In this document: positions 6,987 through 15,511 of the stretch, piece by piece
Position numbering within the stretch: position 1 is the stretch's first letter
How the letters are laid out: each line of letters starts with the position of its first letter
NCBI GenBank assembly: GCA_038253135.1
Contig: JBBSHJ010000038.1
Location: 1 to 28,612, forward strand
Origin: JBBSHJ01 sp038253135
Lineage (GTDB): Bacteria; Actinomycetota; Actinomycetes; Mycobacteriales; QHCD01
Length of the DNA stretch: 28,612 nucleotides
Reading direction: 5' to 3'
The notes under the pieces: generated by a model
Databases searched by the model: none
What the model saw: the letters and a program-made list of their open reading frames with translations, nothing else
Told to the model about the DNA's origin: nothing
Translations under genes and position numbers: made by a program

Positions 6987-7759
6987 CAGCGCGGCCCTCC
7001 GGCGTCCGCGCGGGAGCGGACGGTACGCCGTTCGATCGGTTTGCCCTCGGCCGGCACCGGGCCGATGATGCGCTGCACGAAGATGCCCGGCACGTGCACG
7101 TCCTCGGGACGGATCTGACCGGCATCGACCAGGTCCTCGACCTCGGCGATCGTGATGCGGCCGGACATCGCACACAGCGGGTTGAAGTTGCGGGCCGACT
7201 CGTGGAAGACGAGGTTGCCGTGCCGGTCGCCGCGCGCCGCCCGCACCAGCGCGACGTCGGCGACGATCGATTCCTCGAGCACGTAGTCGGTGTCGCCGAA
7301 GCGCCGGACCTCGCGCGGCGGCGAGGCAACGGCGACGCCGCCGGAGCCGTCGTACCGCCACGGCAGCCCGCCCTCGGACACCTGGGTGCCCACGCCGGCC
7401 GGGGTGTAGAAGGCCGGAATGCCACAGCCGCCGGCCCGCAACCGCTCCGCCAGGGTGCCCTGCGGGCACAGCTCGACCTCCAGCTCGCCGGCCAGGTATT
7501 GGCGGGCGAACTCCTTGTTCTCGCCGACGTAGCTCGCCGTCATCCGCCGCAGCCGGTGCGCGCCGAGCAGCAACCCGAGGCCCGAGCCGTCGACACCGCA
7601 GTTGTTCGAGATCACGGACAGGTCGTCCGTGCCGGCATCCAGCAGGGCCCTGATGAGGACCTGCGGGACGCCGCACAGGCCGAAGCCGCCGACGGCCAGG
7701 GTCGAGCCCGCGGGGATGTCGGAGACCGCCTCGGTCGCCGACGCGAAGGTCTTGTCCAT
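6986..7759 (-). CDS. scoA: 3-oxoacid CoA-transferase, subunit A
   Basis: A 257-aa alpha subunit with the CoA-transferase family I signature VGGFGLCGVPQVLIRAL (about residues 23-39), SNNCGVDGSGLGLLL, and the C-terminal portion with ARNFNPLCAMSGRITIAEVE. It pairs with subunit B directly downstream (TGATG, one-base overlap). The ATG at 7759 is preceded by GAGAAGGAT at suitable spacing, which selects it over an upstream in-frame ATG. A 73-bp gap separates it from the TIGR03089 gene on the same strand, so it may belong to the same transcript as the LCP genes or have its own promoter. Confidence 0.92.
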   Translation of the reverse strand: MDKTFASATEAVSDIPAGSTLAVGGFGLCGVPQVLIRALLDAGTDDLSVISNNCGVDGSGLGLLLGAHRLRRMTASYVGENKEFARQYLAGELEVELCPQGTLAERLRAGGCGIPAFYTPAGVGTQVSEGGLPWRYDGSGGVAVASPPREVRRFGDTDYVLEESIVADVALVRAARGDRHGNLVFHESARNFNPLCAMSGRITIAEVEDLVDAGQIRPEDVHVPGIFVQRIIGPVPAEGKPIERRTVRSRADAGGPR

Positions 7760-7832
7760 CGGGCCATCCTTCTCGCCACCTCGTCGTGGCCGGAGCCGGG
7801 TCACCTCTGCCGAAGGCGTGCTTATCCTCGCC

Positions 7833-8603
7833 TCAGCGGGCACCGGTGTCGAGGCGGCGCACCCCGACCACGTCGATCCCGACCGTCGCGGTCACGAGCT
7901 CGGCCGCGCACCGATCGGGCAGCACGGCCGGGTCAGGGTGCGCGACGACGACCAGCGAGGCGCAGGCGGCCAGCGGGGCCAACAGACCGAGCAGGAGGTC
8001 GTCGGTGCGCTCGGCCGCGCCCGCGACCAGCACCCGGTCGGCGGGCCCGAGGCCCAGCGCGCCGGCGCTCTCCTCGGCGAGCTGGGCCAGCTCGCCGGCG
8101 GGCATCTGATCGGCACCGTCGGAGGTGGCGAGGTCGCCATCGGCCGGGGCGTCGTACGCCGCGAACGCGTCCGGCTGGGGTGGCACGAGCACGGCGAAGT
8201 CCTGGGCATCAGCCGGTACGCCGTCGAAGGGCCGCCCGAGCGGCAGCAGGGACAGCGCGATCCGCGGTGGCCCACCGGGCGCCAGGTCGCCGAGGCTGGT
8301 CTCGGTGCCGAAGACGACCGTCGCAACGCTCGGATCCGTCGTCGCCTCGGCGCCGAGCAGCCACGTGGCCAGCAGCACCGCGGCGCTCTGCCAGTGCGCC
8401 GGCAACAGCACGGCGACGCGCACACCCCGGCCGACGTCGTACTCGTCCTGCATGAGGTTGGCGATCTTCGCGACCCAGTTCGCCATTGTCGCGCCGGAGA
8501 GCTCGACCCGCTCACCCGTCGCGTCGTCGTAATAGGTGAGGAGCGGACGGGCGGCGTCGCGTTCGAGCGCGGCCGCGATGAGATCGGGCAGTGCGGCACT
8601 CAC
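7833..8603 (-). CDS. TIGR03089 family protein (acyl-activating-enzyme-like, function unknown)
   Basis: A 256-aa protein that resembles the N-terminal part of AMP-dependent ligases (PLLTYYDDATGERVELSGAT, NWVAKIANLMQDEYDVGRGV, RVAVLLPAHWQSAAVLLATW) but is far too short to hold the adenylation active site, and lacks the AMP-binding P-loop. This matches TIGR03089, an actinobacterial family of unknown function. In M. tuberculosis the equivalent Rv3268 is next to the LCP gene Rv3267, as here, which supports the assignment. GTG at 8603 follows a weak AAAGG. It begins 33 bases after the upstream LCP gene ends. Confidence 0.8.
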   Translation of the reverse strand: MSAALPDLIAAALERDAARPLLTYYDDATGERVELSGATMANWVAKIANLMQDEYDVGRGVRVAVLLPAHWQSAAVLLATWLLGAEATTDPSVATVVFGTETSLGDLAPGGPPRIALSLLPLGRPFDGVPADAQDFAVLVPPQPDAFAAYDAPADGDLATSDGADQMPAGELAQLAEESAGALGLGPADRVLVAGAAERTDDLLLGLLAPLAACASLVVVAHPDPAVLPDRCAAELVTATVGIDVVGVRRLDTGAR

Positions 8604-8636
8604 GGAGTTTCGCCTTTCGATGCTGAGGTGGCGAGA

Positions 8637-10148
8637 TCAGTAGACGCAGCTGTTGTCGGATGCGGACCGTTGCTGGACATCGAAGGTGGGCCCCGCAGAC
8701 TTCCCGGCGGACGTCCCCGGTGACCGCCCGGAGGTCTTTCCGGAGCGTGCCCCCGTCGATGTCGAGGCGGTGGGCTTCGTGGAGCTCGGGCCCGTTTTTC
8801 GGGCGGGGGGGCCGGTCGATCTCGCCGACTTGCTCGGTCTGGCCGGCGCGGTCTTGAGCGTCCCTTCGACCACCTGCTGGAAGAAGAGGCGGGTGATCAT
8901 CGGATTGGCCCCGAGCGAGTCGGGGTCCTCGGGCGCCGGCCCCTGCGTCGGCATTGTCAGGAACCGCACGTTCCCGGATCCGATGTCCCTCATCTGCTTG
9001 GCCAGTTCAATGATCGAGAAATGCTGGTCGGCCACCATCGCGCCGGCCACCGAGTCGGCGACGTTGGTCAGTTTCCATGGTTCGAGCAGCCAGTGCGCGC
9101 TGATGATCTTGTTGGCGGCCGCGGCGAGGAAGGTCTGTTGCCGCTTGATGCGGTTCAGGTCGCCGTCCGCAGCGCCCTTGGGAAAGTTATGTCGCTGCCG
9201 CACGAATTGCAGGGCCCGCTTGCCCTTGATCGTGTGCTTGCCGGCGGTCAGCTCGAGCCCGGTCCACGGGTCGTTCACATTCTTCTTCAGGCACACGTTC
9301 ACACCGCCGATCGAATTGGACAGGCGATAGAACCCGATCAGGCTGATCTCGACGTAATGATCGATGTGCAGGCCCGTGAGATTGCTGACCGTCTGCACGA
9401 GAATCTGCGCTCCCGACGTCTCCTGCTGCTTGGACAAGGGTTTGTTGCTGCACTGGTTTCCCTTGCCCTTGACGGGAAAGCAGGCCCCGTCGGGATAGGC
9501 CTCGTTGACCTTGCCGTCCTTGAACCCGCCAGGAATGGCGACCCAGGTGTCGCGGGGGATCGAGACGATGGACGCGCGTGAGCCGTTGGCCGGGATGTGC
9601 AGGATCAGGATGGTGTCGGTGTTGAAACCACCGCCGTCCGTGCCGGTGGCGACGTGTGCGAGCTCCTTGGAGGTGTAGCCCGCGCGGTTGTCGTTTCCAA
9701 CGATCAGGATGTTCTGGGATTTGCCGTCGATATCGGCCGCCTCGGTGGCGGCCGGCACGCCGCCCTGGCTCGGGGTGCCTCCGGTGCTCCTGGCCTTTGC
9801 GGGCGCGGTGCTAGTGAGCGGGGCCGGCCCGGGCAGCGTGATCGGGATCCGGTTGACCGAATTGTCGGCGCTCTTGACGATGCTCCACGCCCAGCCCGAG
9901 TAGAAGAGCACCGCGAGCGAGCTGAGCATCGCCACGACCTTGGCGGCGAGGGCGGTGCGTCGACGGGCGGCGGCATGGCGGGTCGCCTTCAGGTGCCGGG
10001 GGTGCCGGGGCGAGAAGGGGGGCGGGGATCCCGTCGATCCCTGCGCGGCGCTCTCGCCGACCGCGGGGGACGTGTCGTTGCCCTGCGGTAGGTCGTCGCC
10101 GGTCGGCTCCTCGGGGATCGGATCACCCGGCGGCTCGTCAGTAGACAC
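8637..10148 (-). CDS. LytR-CpsA-Psr (LCP) family cell-wall glycopolymer ligase, without LytR_C domain
   Basis: A 503-aa LCP protein: membrane enzymes that transfer lipid-linked glycopolymers onto peptidoglycan. There is a disordered acidic/proline N-terminus (1-67), one membrane segment (about 68-90), then the outside LCP domain with NILIVGNDNRAGY (147-159), the DTI aspartate (D178), SIPRD (R199, D200), GKVNEAYPDG, HIDHYVEISLIGFYRL and LQFVRQRHNF, all conserved pyrophosphate/Mg-binding elements. Instead of a LytR_C domain it ends in a Lys/Ser/Thr-rich tail and the motif QQRSASDNSCVY, nearly identical to the end of its upstream paralogue. GTG 10148 is chosen because it overlaps the paralogue's stop by 11 bases; longer starts lie within that gene. 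Confidence 0.9.
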   Translation of the reverse strand: MSTDEPPGDPIPEEPTGDDLPQGNDTSPAVGESAAQGSTGSPPPFSPRHPRHLKATRHAAARRRTALAAKVVAMLSSLAVLFYSGWAWSIVKSADNSVNRIPITLPGPAPLTSTAPAKARSTGGTPSQGGVPAATEAADIDGKSQNILIVGNDNRAGYTSKELAHVATGTDGGGFNTDTILILHIPANGSRASIVSIPRDTWVAIPGGFKDGKVNEAYPDGACFPVKGKGNQCSNKPLSKQQETSGAQILVQTVSNLTGLHIDHYVEISLIGFYRLSNSIGGVNVCLKKNVNDPWTGLELTAGKHTIKGKRALQFVRQRHNFPKGAADGDLNRIKRQQTFLAAAANKIISAHWLLEPWKLTNVADSVAGAMVADQHFSIIELAKQMRDIGSGNVRFLTMPTQGPAPEDPDSLGANPMITRLFFQQVVEGTLKTAPARPSKSARSTGPPARKTGPSSTKPTASTSTGARSGKTSGRSPGTSAGKSAGPTFDVQQRSASDNSCVY

Positions 10149-11871
10149 AACTGCTGTCGCTCGCGGTCCGTTGCTGGGTTTTGGTCTGGCTGCTGCTCGA
10201 GGACTTGCGCGGCGCGTCACTCTTGCTGGCGGGCGCTGTCCCGCTCCTGTTGATGCTGGTGAAATCGCTACCCAGGATCAGCACGATCGAACCCCCGACC
10301 GACGCGTCCTCGACCAGCTGCGCCCCCGGTACGGCGGAGGCGACGGTGTTGGCCTGCGCCGACGCGCCGGGCGCGTAGCGGATCACGCTGCGCTGATAGC
10401 TCGTCCGGTCAGCGTCCGCCGTACCGGTGATCGCGAAGCCGGCCGACCGAAGCTCCAGCGAGGCCCGCCCGGCCTGACCGCGTACCCCCGAACCGTTCAG
10501 GACCTGCACCGAGACCTCCGATCGGGGCACGGTCGGCCGCGGCTTGGACGTCTTCTTCGGCGCGTGCGACCCGGTGGCGGAAGAACCCGACGTCCTGGCT
10601 CCGGCGACCTCGGCGAAAAAGGCTCTGGTGACGTCGGTGTCGATCTTGAGACCGTCGCCAGCCCCGGACGAGGCGCCCTGTGTGGGCATCGTGGTGAAGG
10701 TGACGTTGCCTGATGCGATGTTACGCAACTGGGTGGCCAGTTTCACCAGATCCAGCGACTTGTCCACCGTCAGCGATCTGCTCACGGTCTCGACGAACTT
10801 CTTCGCCTTGAACGGGTTCAGGATCGTGCCGGCGCTGATGATCTGGTTCGCGGCCGCGCCGAGGAACGCCTGCTGGCGCTTGATCCGGTCGAGGTCGCCG
10901 CCGCCGTCGGGGAAGTTGTGCCGCTGCCGGACGAACTGCAGCGCCTGGGTGCCCTTGACCCTGTGCTCGCCGGCCGAGAGCTTGAGCCCGGACCAGGGAT
11001 CGTTGACAGCTTGCTTGACGCACACCTTCACGCCCCCCAGCGCGTTGCTGATGTTGTAGAAGCCGAGCAGGCTCACCTCGACGTAATGGTCGATGTGCAG
11101 GCCGGAGATCTGCGAGATGGTCTCCATCAGCTTCGAGGCACCTGCGGTCTGCTGCGCCTTGGTCAGCACGTTGCCGCACTGCGGGGTGTGCGCGCCGGGC
11201 GGGTAACAGGCGCCGTCGGCGTACGCGCCGTTGATCTTGCCGGCCCGAAAGCCCGGGATGTTGACGTAAGAGTCCCGGGGGACGGAGATCAAGGTGGCCT
11301 TGGACCGGTTCGAAGGGATGTGCAGGACAAGGATCGTGTCGGTGTTGAAGCCGCCACCGTCGGCGCCGGTCGCGACCTGGGCGAGCTGCTTGTTCGTGTA
11401 GCCCACCCGGCTGTCGTTGCCGACCAACAGGATGTTCTCGTCCTTGCCGTCGATGTCGTGACGGGTGTTGTCCGGCACCTTGTCCGCGTTGAGGCCGTTG
11501 AGGCGGTGCACGTCGGAATTGGCGGAATTGACGGTGCTCCAGGCGATGCCGGCGTAGAAGAGCACGGCCAGCGAGGCGAGCGCGGCGACGATCTTGGCTC
11601 CGAGCGCGGCCGGATTGCGTCCGTGCGGCGGGCGCCGGCCGCCGGGTCCACCGGGTCCACCGGGTCCACCGCCGCGCGGCGGCAGGCGCGGCGGAACCGG
11701 CCGGCTCGGCGGTGGCGCCGGCGCTTGGAATCCCGGTCCCGGCGGCCGGCGGCCGGTGCCGCGGCGCGGGTCGAGCTCAGGGGGTAAGGGCTGGTGCGGA
11801 CCCGGCGGGTTGGGCCGCGCGGGGCGGCCGCCGGCGGGGTCGCCTGGGCGGTTGCTGTCCCTCACAGGCAT
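10138..11871 (-). CDS. LytR-CpsA-Psr (LCP) family cell-wall glycopolymer ligase with LytR_C domain
   Basis: A 577-aa LCP protein. Residues 1-88 are Pro/Gly/Arg-rich and cytoplasmic, including GGPGG repeats encoded by tandem 9-bp units near 11642-11670. A membrane helix spans about 91-113. The LCP catalytic domain covers about 138-400: NILLVGNDSR (146-155), FNTDTI (175-180), SVPRD (196-200), GKINGAYADG, HIDHYVEVSLLGFYNI, and LQFVRQRHNFPDGGGDLDRI. A LytR_C domain follows at about 451-537 (VSVQVLNGSGVRGQAGRASL), then a Ser-rich tail ending QQRTASDSSCVY. Position beside rmlD and the TIGR03089 gene matches Rv3267 (Lcp1), the arabinogalactan ligase of mycobacteria, so this is the likely orthologue. 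The ATG is preceded closely by GGGAG. It leads a minus-strand operon. Confidence 0.93.
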   Translation of the reverse strand: MPVRDSNRPGDPAGGRPARPNPPGPHQPLPPELDPRRGTGRRPPGPGFQAPAPPPSRPVPPRLPPRGGGPGGPGGPGGRRPPHGRNPAALGAKIVAALASLAVLFYAGIAWSTVNSANSDVHRLNGLNADKVPDNTRHDIDGKDENILLVGNDSRVGYTNKQLAQVATGADGGGFNTDTILVLHIPSNRSKATLISVPRDSYVNIPGFRAGKINGAYADGACYPPGAHTPQCGNVLTKAQQTAGASKLMETISQISGLHIDHYVEVSLLGFYNISNALGGVKVCVKQAVNDPWSGLKLSAGEHRVKGTQALQFVRQRHNFPDGGGDLDRIKRQQAFLGAAANQIISAGTILNPFKAKKFVETVSRSLTVDKSLDLVKLATQLRNIASGNVTFTTMPTQGASSGAGDGLKIDTDVTRAFFAEVAGARTSGSSATGSHAPKKTSKPRPTVPRSEVSVQVLNGSGVRGQAGRASLELRSAGFAITGTADADRTSYQRSVIRYAPGASAQANTVASAVPGAQLVEDASVGGSIVLILGSDFTSINRSGTAPASKSDAPRKSSSSSQTKTQQRTASDSSCVY

Positions 11872-12091
11872 GTCTCCCGTTCACGTTGCGACGCCCGCAG
11901 CGGATCGTCTCGGTCCGTATTCATCGCGGGACCCGTTGGCCCGCCGAGCCGGTCGGTGCACGATCGGGGCCCCACAACGGGTACGACGCCCGCCGATGTG
12001 GTCGGGTTGGCGGCAGGCCGGCGTACCGCCGGTGGTGCGGTCGGCCCAGGGTAGCCGAGGACCCTATGGGCGCCGGTATCGTCAACGTCTC
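11872..12091. other. Divergent intergenic region between LCP operon and rmlD
   Basis: A 220-bp region between divergent genes holds no convincing ORF of its own. It must contain the promoter of the LCP operon (minus; not resolved with confidence, CTACCCT around 12050 is one candidate) and that of rmlD (plus). Confidence 0.5.
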
Positions 12092-12092
12092 G
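12077..12092 (+). promoter_or_regulatory. Leaderless-type promoter at rmlD
   Basis: TATCGT (12077-12082) lies nine bases before the GTG at 12092, with no Shine-Dalgarno sequence between. The layout is the same as at purK and the acyl-CoA dehydrogenase gene and supports this start over the long upstream open frame. Confidence 0.45.
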
Positions 12093-12991
12093 TGAGCGTC
12101 GAGTCGAGATCTCCGGCCCGATGGCTGGTCGTCGGTGCCGGCGGTCAGCTCGGCGCGGATCTCCTTTCGGTGCTCGGCGCCGAGGACGTGACCGGCCTCC
12201 CGCGGGCCGAGCTCGATGTCGCGGACCCGGCCGCCGTGAGTGCCGCGGTGGCCGTGGCCCGCCCGGACGTGGTGGTCAACGCCGCGGCCTACACCGCCGT
12301 GGATGCCGCGGAGAGCGACGAGGCCGCCGCCGCGGCCGTGAACGAGGCGGGAGCCGCGCACCTCGCGGCCGCCTGCGCACAGGCCGGCGCCCGGCTGATC
12401 CACGTCTCGACCGACTATGTCTTCCCGGGCCGTGGGGTTTTCCCGGGCCGTGGGCCGGGCGATCGGGTGCCGTACGACGTCGACGAGCCGGCCGCGCCGC
12501 GCACGGCGTCCGGCCGGACCAAGCTCGCCGGCGAGCGGGCCGTCCGGCGGCTGCTGCCGGACCGCTCGTGGGTGGTGCGCACGGCGTGGCTCTACGGCGC
12601 GGGTGGTCCGAACTTCGTCCGCACGATGCTCCGGCTGGAGGCCGAGCGCGACACGGTCACGGTCGTCGACGATCAGTACGGCTCGCCGACCTGGACCGGT
12701 GACCTGGCCGCCGGGCTGCGCGAGCTCGGGACCACCCGCCCGGCGCCGGGGATCTATCACGCCGTCAACGCCGGGGAGACCACCTGGTGCGGCCTCGCGC
12801 GGGCGGTCTTCGCCGGTATCGGGGCCGATCCGGACCGGGTGCGCCCGGTGGCCACGGCGGCCGTGCCGAGGCCGGCGCCGCGGCCCGGGTACGCCGTCCT
12901 GTCGCCGCGGGCGTGGAACGCGGCGGGGCTCACGCCGCTGCGGCCATGGCCGGACGCGCTTGTCGACGGCCTCGCCGCCATCCGCGCCTGA
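12092..12991 (+). CDS. rmlD: dTDP-4-dehydrorhamnose reductase (RmlD) with altered catalytic Tyr
   Basis: A 299-aa RmlD, the last enzyme of dTDP-L-rhamnose synthesis. The NAD(P) motif GAGGQLG is at 15-21; VVNAAAYTAVDAAE, STDYVF (106-111, with active-site T107), TAWLYG and the C-terminal sugar-binding region follow. Two oddities: VFPGRG is tandemly duplicated at 110-121, encoded by repeated TTCCCGGGCCGTGGG-like DNA, and the usual YGRTKLAGE reads SGRTKLAGE, so the catalytic tyrosine of YxxxK is S140 (codon TCC, one base from TAC) while K144 remains. Activity may be reduced or the base call wrong. It is convergent with the methyltransferase gene, ten bases apart. No other rml genes are in the window. 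Confidence 0.88.
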   Translation: MSVESRSPARWLVVGAGGQLGADLLSVLGAEDVTGLPRAELDVADPAAVSAAVAVARPDVVVNAAAYTAVDAAESDEAAAAAVNEAGAAHLAAACAQAGARLIHVSTDYVFPGRGVFPGRGPGDRVPYDVDEPAAPRTASGRTKLAGERAVRRLLPDRSWVVRTAWLYGAGGPNFVRTMLRLEAERDTVTVVDDQYGSPTWTGDLAAGLRELGTTRPAPGIYHAVNAGETTWCGLARAVFAGIGADPDRVRPVATAAVPRPAPRPGYAVLSPRAWNAAGLTPLRPWPDALVDGLAAIRA

Positions 12992-13001
12992 CCCGCGCTG
13001 G

Positions 13002-14456
13002 TCATCCCGCTGCCGCCGGGGCGTGCTCGGCGGTCGTCGCGATGACGGCGTACTCCTGCGGTCCGAAAAGGACCTCGTTGAGCCGGCCGAAGGCCGCGTT
13101 GACCTGCTCGGCCAGCGCGGGATCCCGCTCGGAGGTGACCGGCGGCAGGTGATAGTCCAGCGCCGGCGCGTGGAACTGCAGCCGGATGTCGCGGTAACCG
13201 GCGGACTCGAAGAGGAAGGCCAGCAGCGACGGGTGCAGGGGCAGGACGTGCGTCGGGTCGAGGATGTAGGAGTTGCCGAGCACGATGAGCGACGCGGGGT
13301 TGGGCGTCTCGGCGATGAAGACGCCGCCCGGCCTGAGCTTGCGCCCGGCCAGCTCGAGCATCTCGATCAGCGCGTCCAGGGCGATGTGCTCGACGACGTG
13401 CGCGGTGAAGATCGAGCCCAGCGAGCCGTCCGGCTGCTCGCGCAGCCAGTCCGCCGCGTAGGCCTCGTGCACGGTGATCCCGCGCGCCCGGCCCTCGGCC
13501 ACCATGCCCGGGTCGGGCTCGACCCCGATCACCTCGGCGCCGTCGCGGGCCAGCATCTCGAGCAGCTCGCCCCGGCCACAGCCGATGTCGACCACGGGCT
13601 GGTGGCTCATCAGGACCTCGTGATAGCGCTCGGCGAGGTTGGCCAGGATGACGTCGGGATCGCCGCGGAAGCGCCGCTCGAAGCCGACGTAGTTGAACAG
13701 CGCTGACGTCGGGGCGTCGATCCGGTGCGAACGCTTGCCCAATCCCTCTCGACCGAGCTCGCCTGCCGGAGCCGGCTCGCCTTCCGTCGCCGGCTCGCCT
13801 TCTGTAGTCGGGTCACCGGTAGTCGGGTGGGCGGCGTTTGCGGGTACGCCGTCCGTGCCGTCGCCGAGCTCCGGCCGGCCGGCGATGGAGAGGTTGCGCA
13901 GCCGTCGTTCCAGACTGTTCACGGCCTCCCGCAGCTCGGCGAACCGCGCGCCCGCGCCCTCGATGCCGGTGCCCGGAGCGAAGGCCATCCCGAGCTGTTC
14001 GACGGTTCGCTCGCCGGCGCGGACCTCGCCCTTGAGCAGCTCGAGGTTGAGCCGGTTGACCTCGACACGGTCGCGCACCTCGCGCCGGCCCAGCCGGAGC
14101 TCCACCGACAGCGGGCGCAGCTCGTCGTACAGCAGCGCGATCTCATCGCGGAGGGCGGCGACCTCGGCCCGAGCCGCTGCGGCCTCGGCGGCGACCTCGG
14201 GCATGCCGCCGGCCACGACGGCGCGGCGGGAGAGCTCGTGGAAGTGTTCCTTGGCCTGCTCACGCGCGCGCCGCCGGACCTGGCCGAGCAGCGCCTGCGG
14301 GTTGCGGGGCCGCACCGCCGGGGTGTCGTCGACCCCAGCCGCACCGCCGTCGGGAGCGGGCCCTGGGGTCCCGGCGCCGCCGGGCTGATCCGGTGCGTTG
14401 GCGGATCCCGGCAACTGGGCGGTCGCGTCGGCCCGGAGCGGTCGGGGCAGCGTCAT
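13002..14456 (-). CDS. SAM-dependent methyltransferase with long N-terminal coiled coil (possible glycan chain terminator)
   Basis: A 484-aa protein. A Pro/Gly-rich N-terminus (1-55) is followed by a basic helix (RRRAREQAKEHFHEL) and a predicted coiled coil at about 87-190 rich in Leu/Glu/Arg heptads. A low-complexity linker (around 205-240) contains the near-repeat TEGEP-ATEGEP. The class I methyltransferase domain starts near 250: VVDIGCGRGELLE (288-300) is SAM motif I, VIGVEPDPGMV motif II, and AHVVEHI (352-358) the post-II region. The ATG at 14456 has AGAGGA five bases upstream and overlaps the preceding stop (ATGA). Its operon mates are a GT4 enzyme and an unassigned protein, close to wzm-wzt. 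A coiled coil plus methyltransferase recalls WbdD, which caps and measures O-antigen chains; that role here is inference. Confidence 0.85.
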   Translation of the reverse strand: MTLPRPLRADATAQLPGSANAPDQPGGAGTPGPAPDGGAAGVDDTPAVRPRNPQALLGQVRRRAREQAKEHFHELSRRAVVAGGMPEVAAEAAAARAEVAALRDEIALLYDELRPLSVELRLGRREVRDRVEVNRLNLELLKGEVRAGERTVEQLGMAFAPGTGIEGAGARFAELREAVNSLERRLRNLSIAGRPELGDGTDGVPANAAHPTTGDPTTEGEPATEGEPAPAGELGREGLGKRSHRIDAPTSALFNYVGFERRFRGDPDVILANLAERYHEVLMSHQPVVDIGCGRGELLEMLARDGAEVIGVEPDPGMVAEGRARGITVHEAYAADWLREQPDGSLGSIFTAHVVEHIALDALIEMLELAGRKLRPGGVFIAETPNPASLIVLGNSYILDPTHVLPLHPSLLAFLFESAGYRDIRLQFHAPALDYHLPPVTSERDPALAEQVNAAFGRLNEVLFGPQEYAVIATTAEHAPAAAG

Positions 14457-15508
14457 GGGGTCCTCTCGTGCGGGTGCGCGGCGGCGAGGCTCGCGGGCAG
14501 AGCCTTCATCAGCCCGGAGATCCTGGTCCGCGCCGGCGAGTTTGCCGGGGTGTGCAGCAATTCCAGGGTGTCCTGCCATCCGCCGCCGGGGCCGTGCACC
14601 GTCGTCGGAAGCCGCAGCGCGTGCAGCAGGCACCGGATCGTCTCGCGGCGGTCATGCCGGGTCTCCATCAGGCGCCGACCGGCGTAACCCACGGCAGCGG
14701 CGCGCGCCGGATCGTCGGCCAACTCCTTCGCCGCGACCAGGCGGGCGTCGTACGCCTCCGCGATGACGACGTCGCGCCCGGGTACGGCGCCCAGCGCTGC
14801 CGCCGACGCGGAGTCGGTGACCGTCGGTGCCCCCCAGGCGAGCGCCACCGGGAGGGCGCGGCCAACGGCCGAGACGGCGCTCGCGGTGGCTGCGGCGGTG
14901 TCGCGGAGCGCGCGCGGGATCGGCATCGCGCGCATCTCGCCGATCGGGCTGACCGGCACCCACAGCCAGGTGGTGTCCTCGCCGGCGGCCAGTACCCGGC
15001 GGGGCAGGCCGCGCTGCTCGCGCAACCGGACCCGCATCGCCGGGAGGATCGGGCGGGCGTGCGGCACCGCCGTGCGGGCGGGGACGAGCAGCGCACCGGT
15101 CTCGTCCGCGACTGCCGGATCGGCCGTGATGAGGACCGAGGCCGCGCCGGCCATCGCGGTCCGGGCGTCCGCCGCGGTGCGCAGCCACCCGGCGTACGCC
15201 GCCCCGGCGGGCGGCAGGACCGGGTCGTCGGCCCAGAGGTAGGCCGCCGGGGCGGCTCCGTCCGGGCCGACCACGCCGTCGACCGGCCGGATGCGGTCGC
15301 CGAGGTCCAGCAGCAGCGGACGGACCTGCTCCGGCGGCGTGTCCCCGAGCAGCAGCCCGAGGCGGGCCAGCCCCGGTCGCGGCAGGTGCATGGACGGCCG
15401 GACCACGCGGGCGGTGCGTGGGTGCCGGGGCCACGGCGTCTGGGGCCGGGCCGCTTTCGCATCGGTGGCCTGATCCGCCCCCCTTCCGGCGCAGTCGCGA
15501 GCGGTCAC
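14453..15508 (-). CDS. Unassigned protein of the glycan cluster (GT-B-like C-terminal traits)
   Basis: A 351-aa frame (GTG start at 15508) between a GT4 gene, whose stop lies three bases upstream, and the coiled-coil methyltransferase gene, which it overlaps by four bases (ATGA). The tight packing argues it is a real gene of this operon. No clear family motif is seen. The C-terminal part, with AEAYDARLVAAKELADDPAR followed by a RRLMETRHDRRET segment, resembles the end of GT4 glycosyltransferases (the per-residue region where arrays of GTs have xLLxDPxxRxxxGxxGR), but the donor-binding ExxxxG(F/L)xxxEAMA motif is missing. It could be a degenerate or divergent glycosyltransferase. An alternative start is ATG at 15391; neither has a good Shine-Dalgarno sequence. 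Confidence 0.7.
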   Translation of the reverse strand: MTARDCAGRGADQATDAKAARPQTPWPRHPRTARVVRPSMHLPRPGLARLGLLLGDTPPEQVRPLLLDLGDRIRPVDGVVGPDGAAPAAYLWADDPVLPPAGAAYAGWLRTAADARTAMAGAASVLITADPAVADETGALLVPARTAVPHARPILPAMRVRLREQRGLPRRVLAAGEDTTWLWVPVSPIGEMRAMPIPRALRDTAAATASAVSAVGRALPVALAWGAPTVTDSASAAALGAVPGRDVVIAEAYDARLVAAKELADDPARAAAVGYAGRRLMETRHDRRETIRCLLHALRLPTTVHGPGGGWQDTLELLHTPANSPARTRISGLMKALPASLAAAHPHERTP

Positions 15509-15511
15509 CCC

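Noticed and set aside
10149..10220. Longer start for the second LCP protein
   Set aside because: It would lie within the coding end of the upstream LCP gene and add Arg/Pro-rich shadow residues; GTG 10148 gives a normal short overlap.
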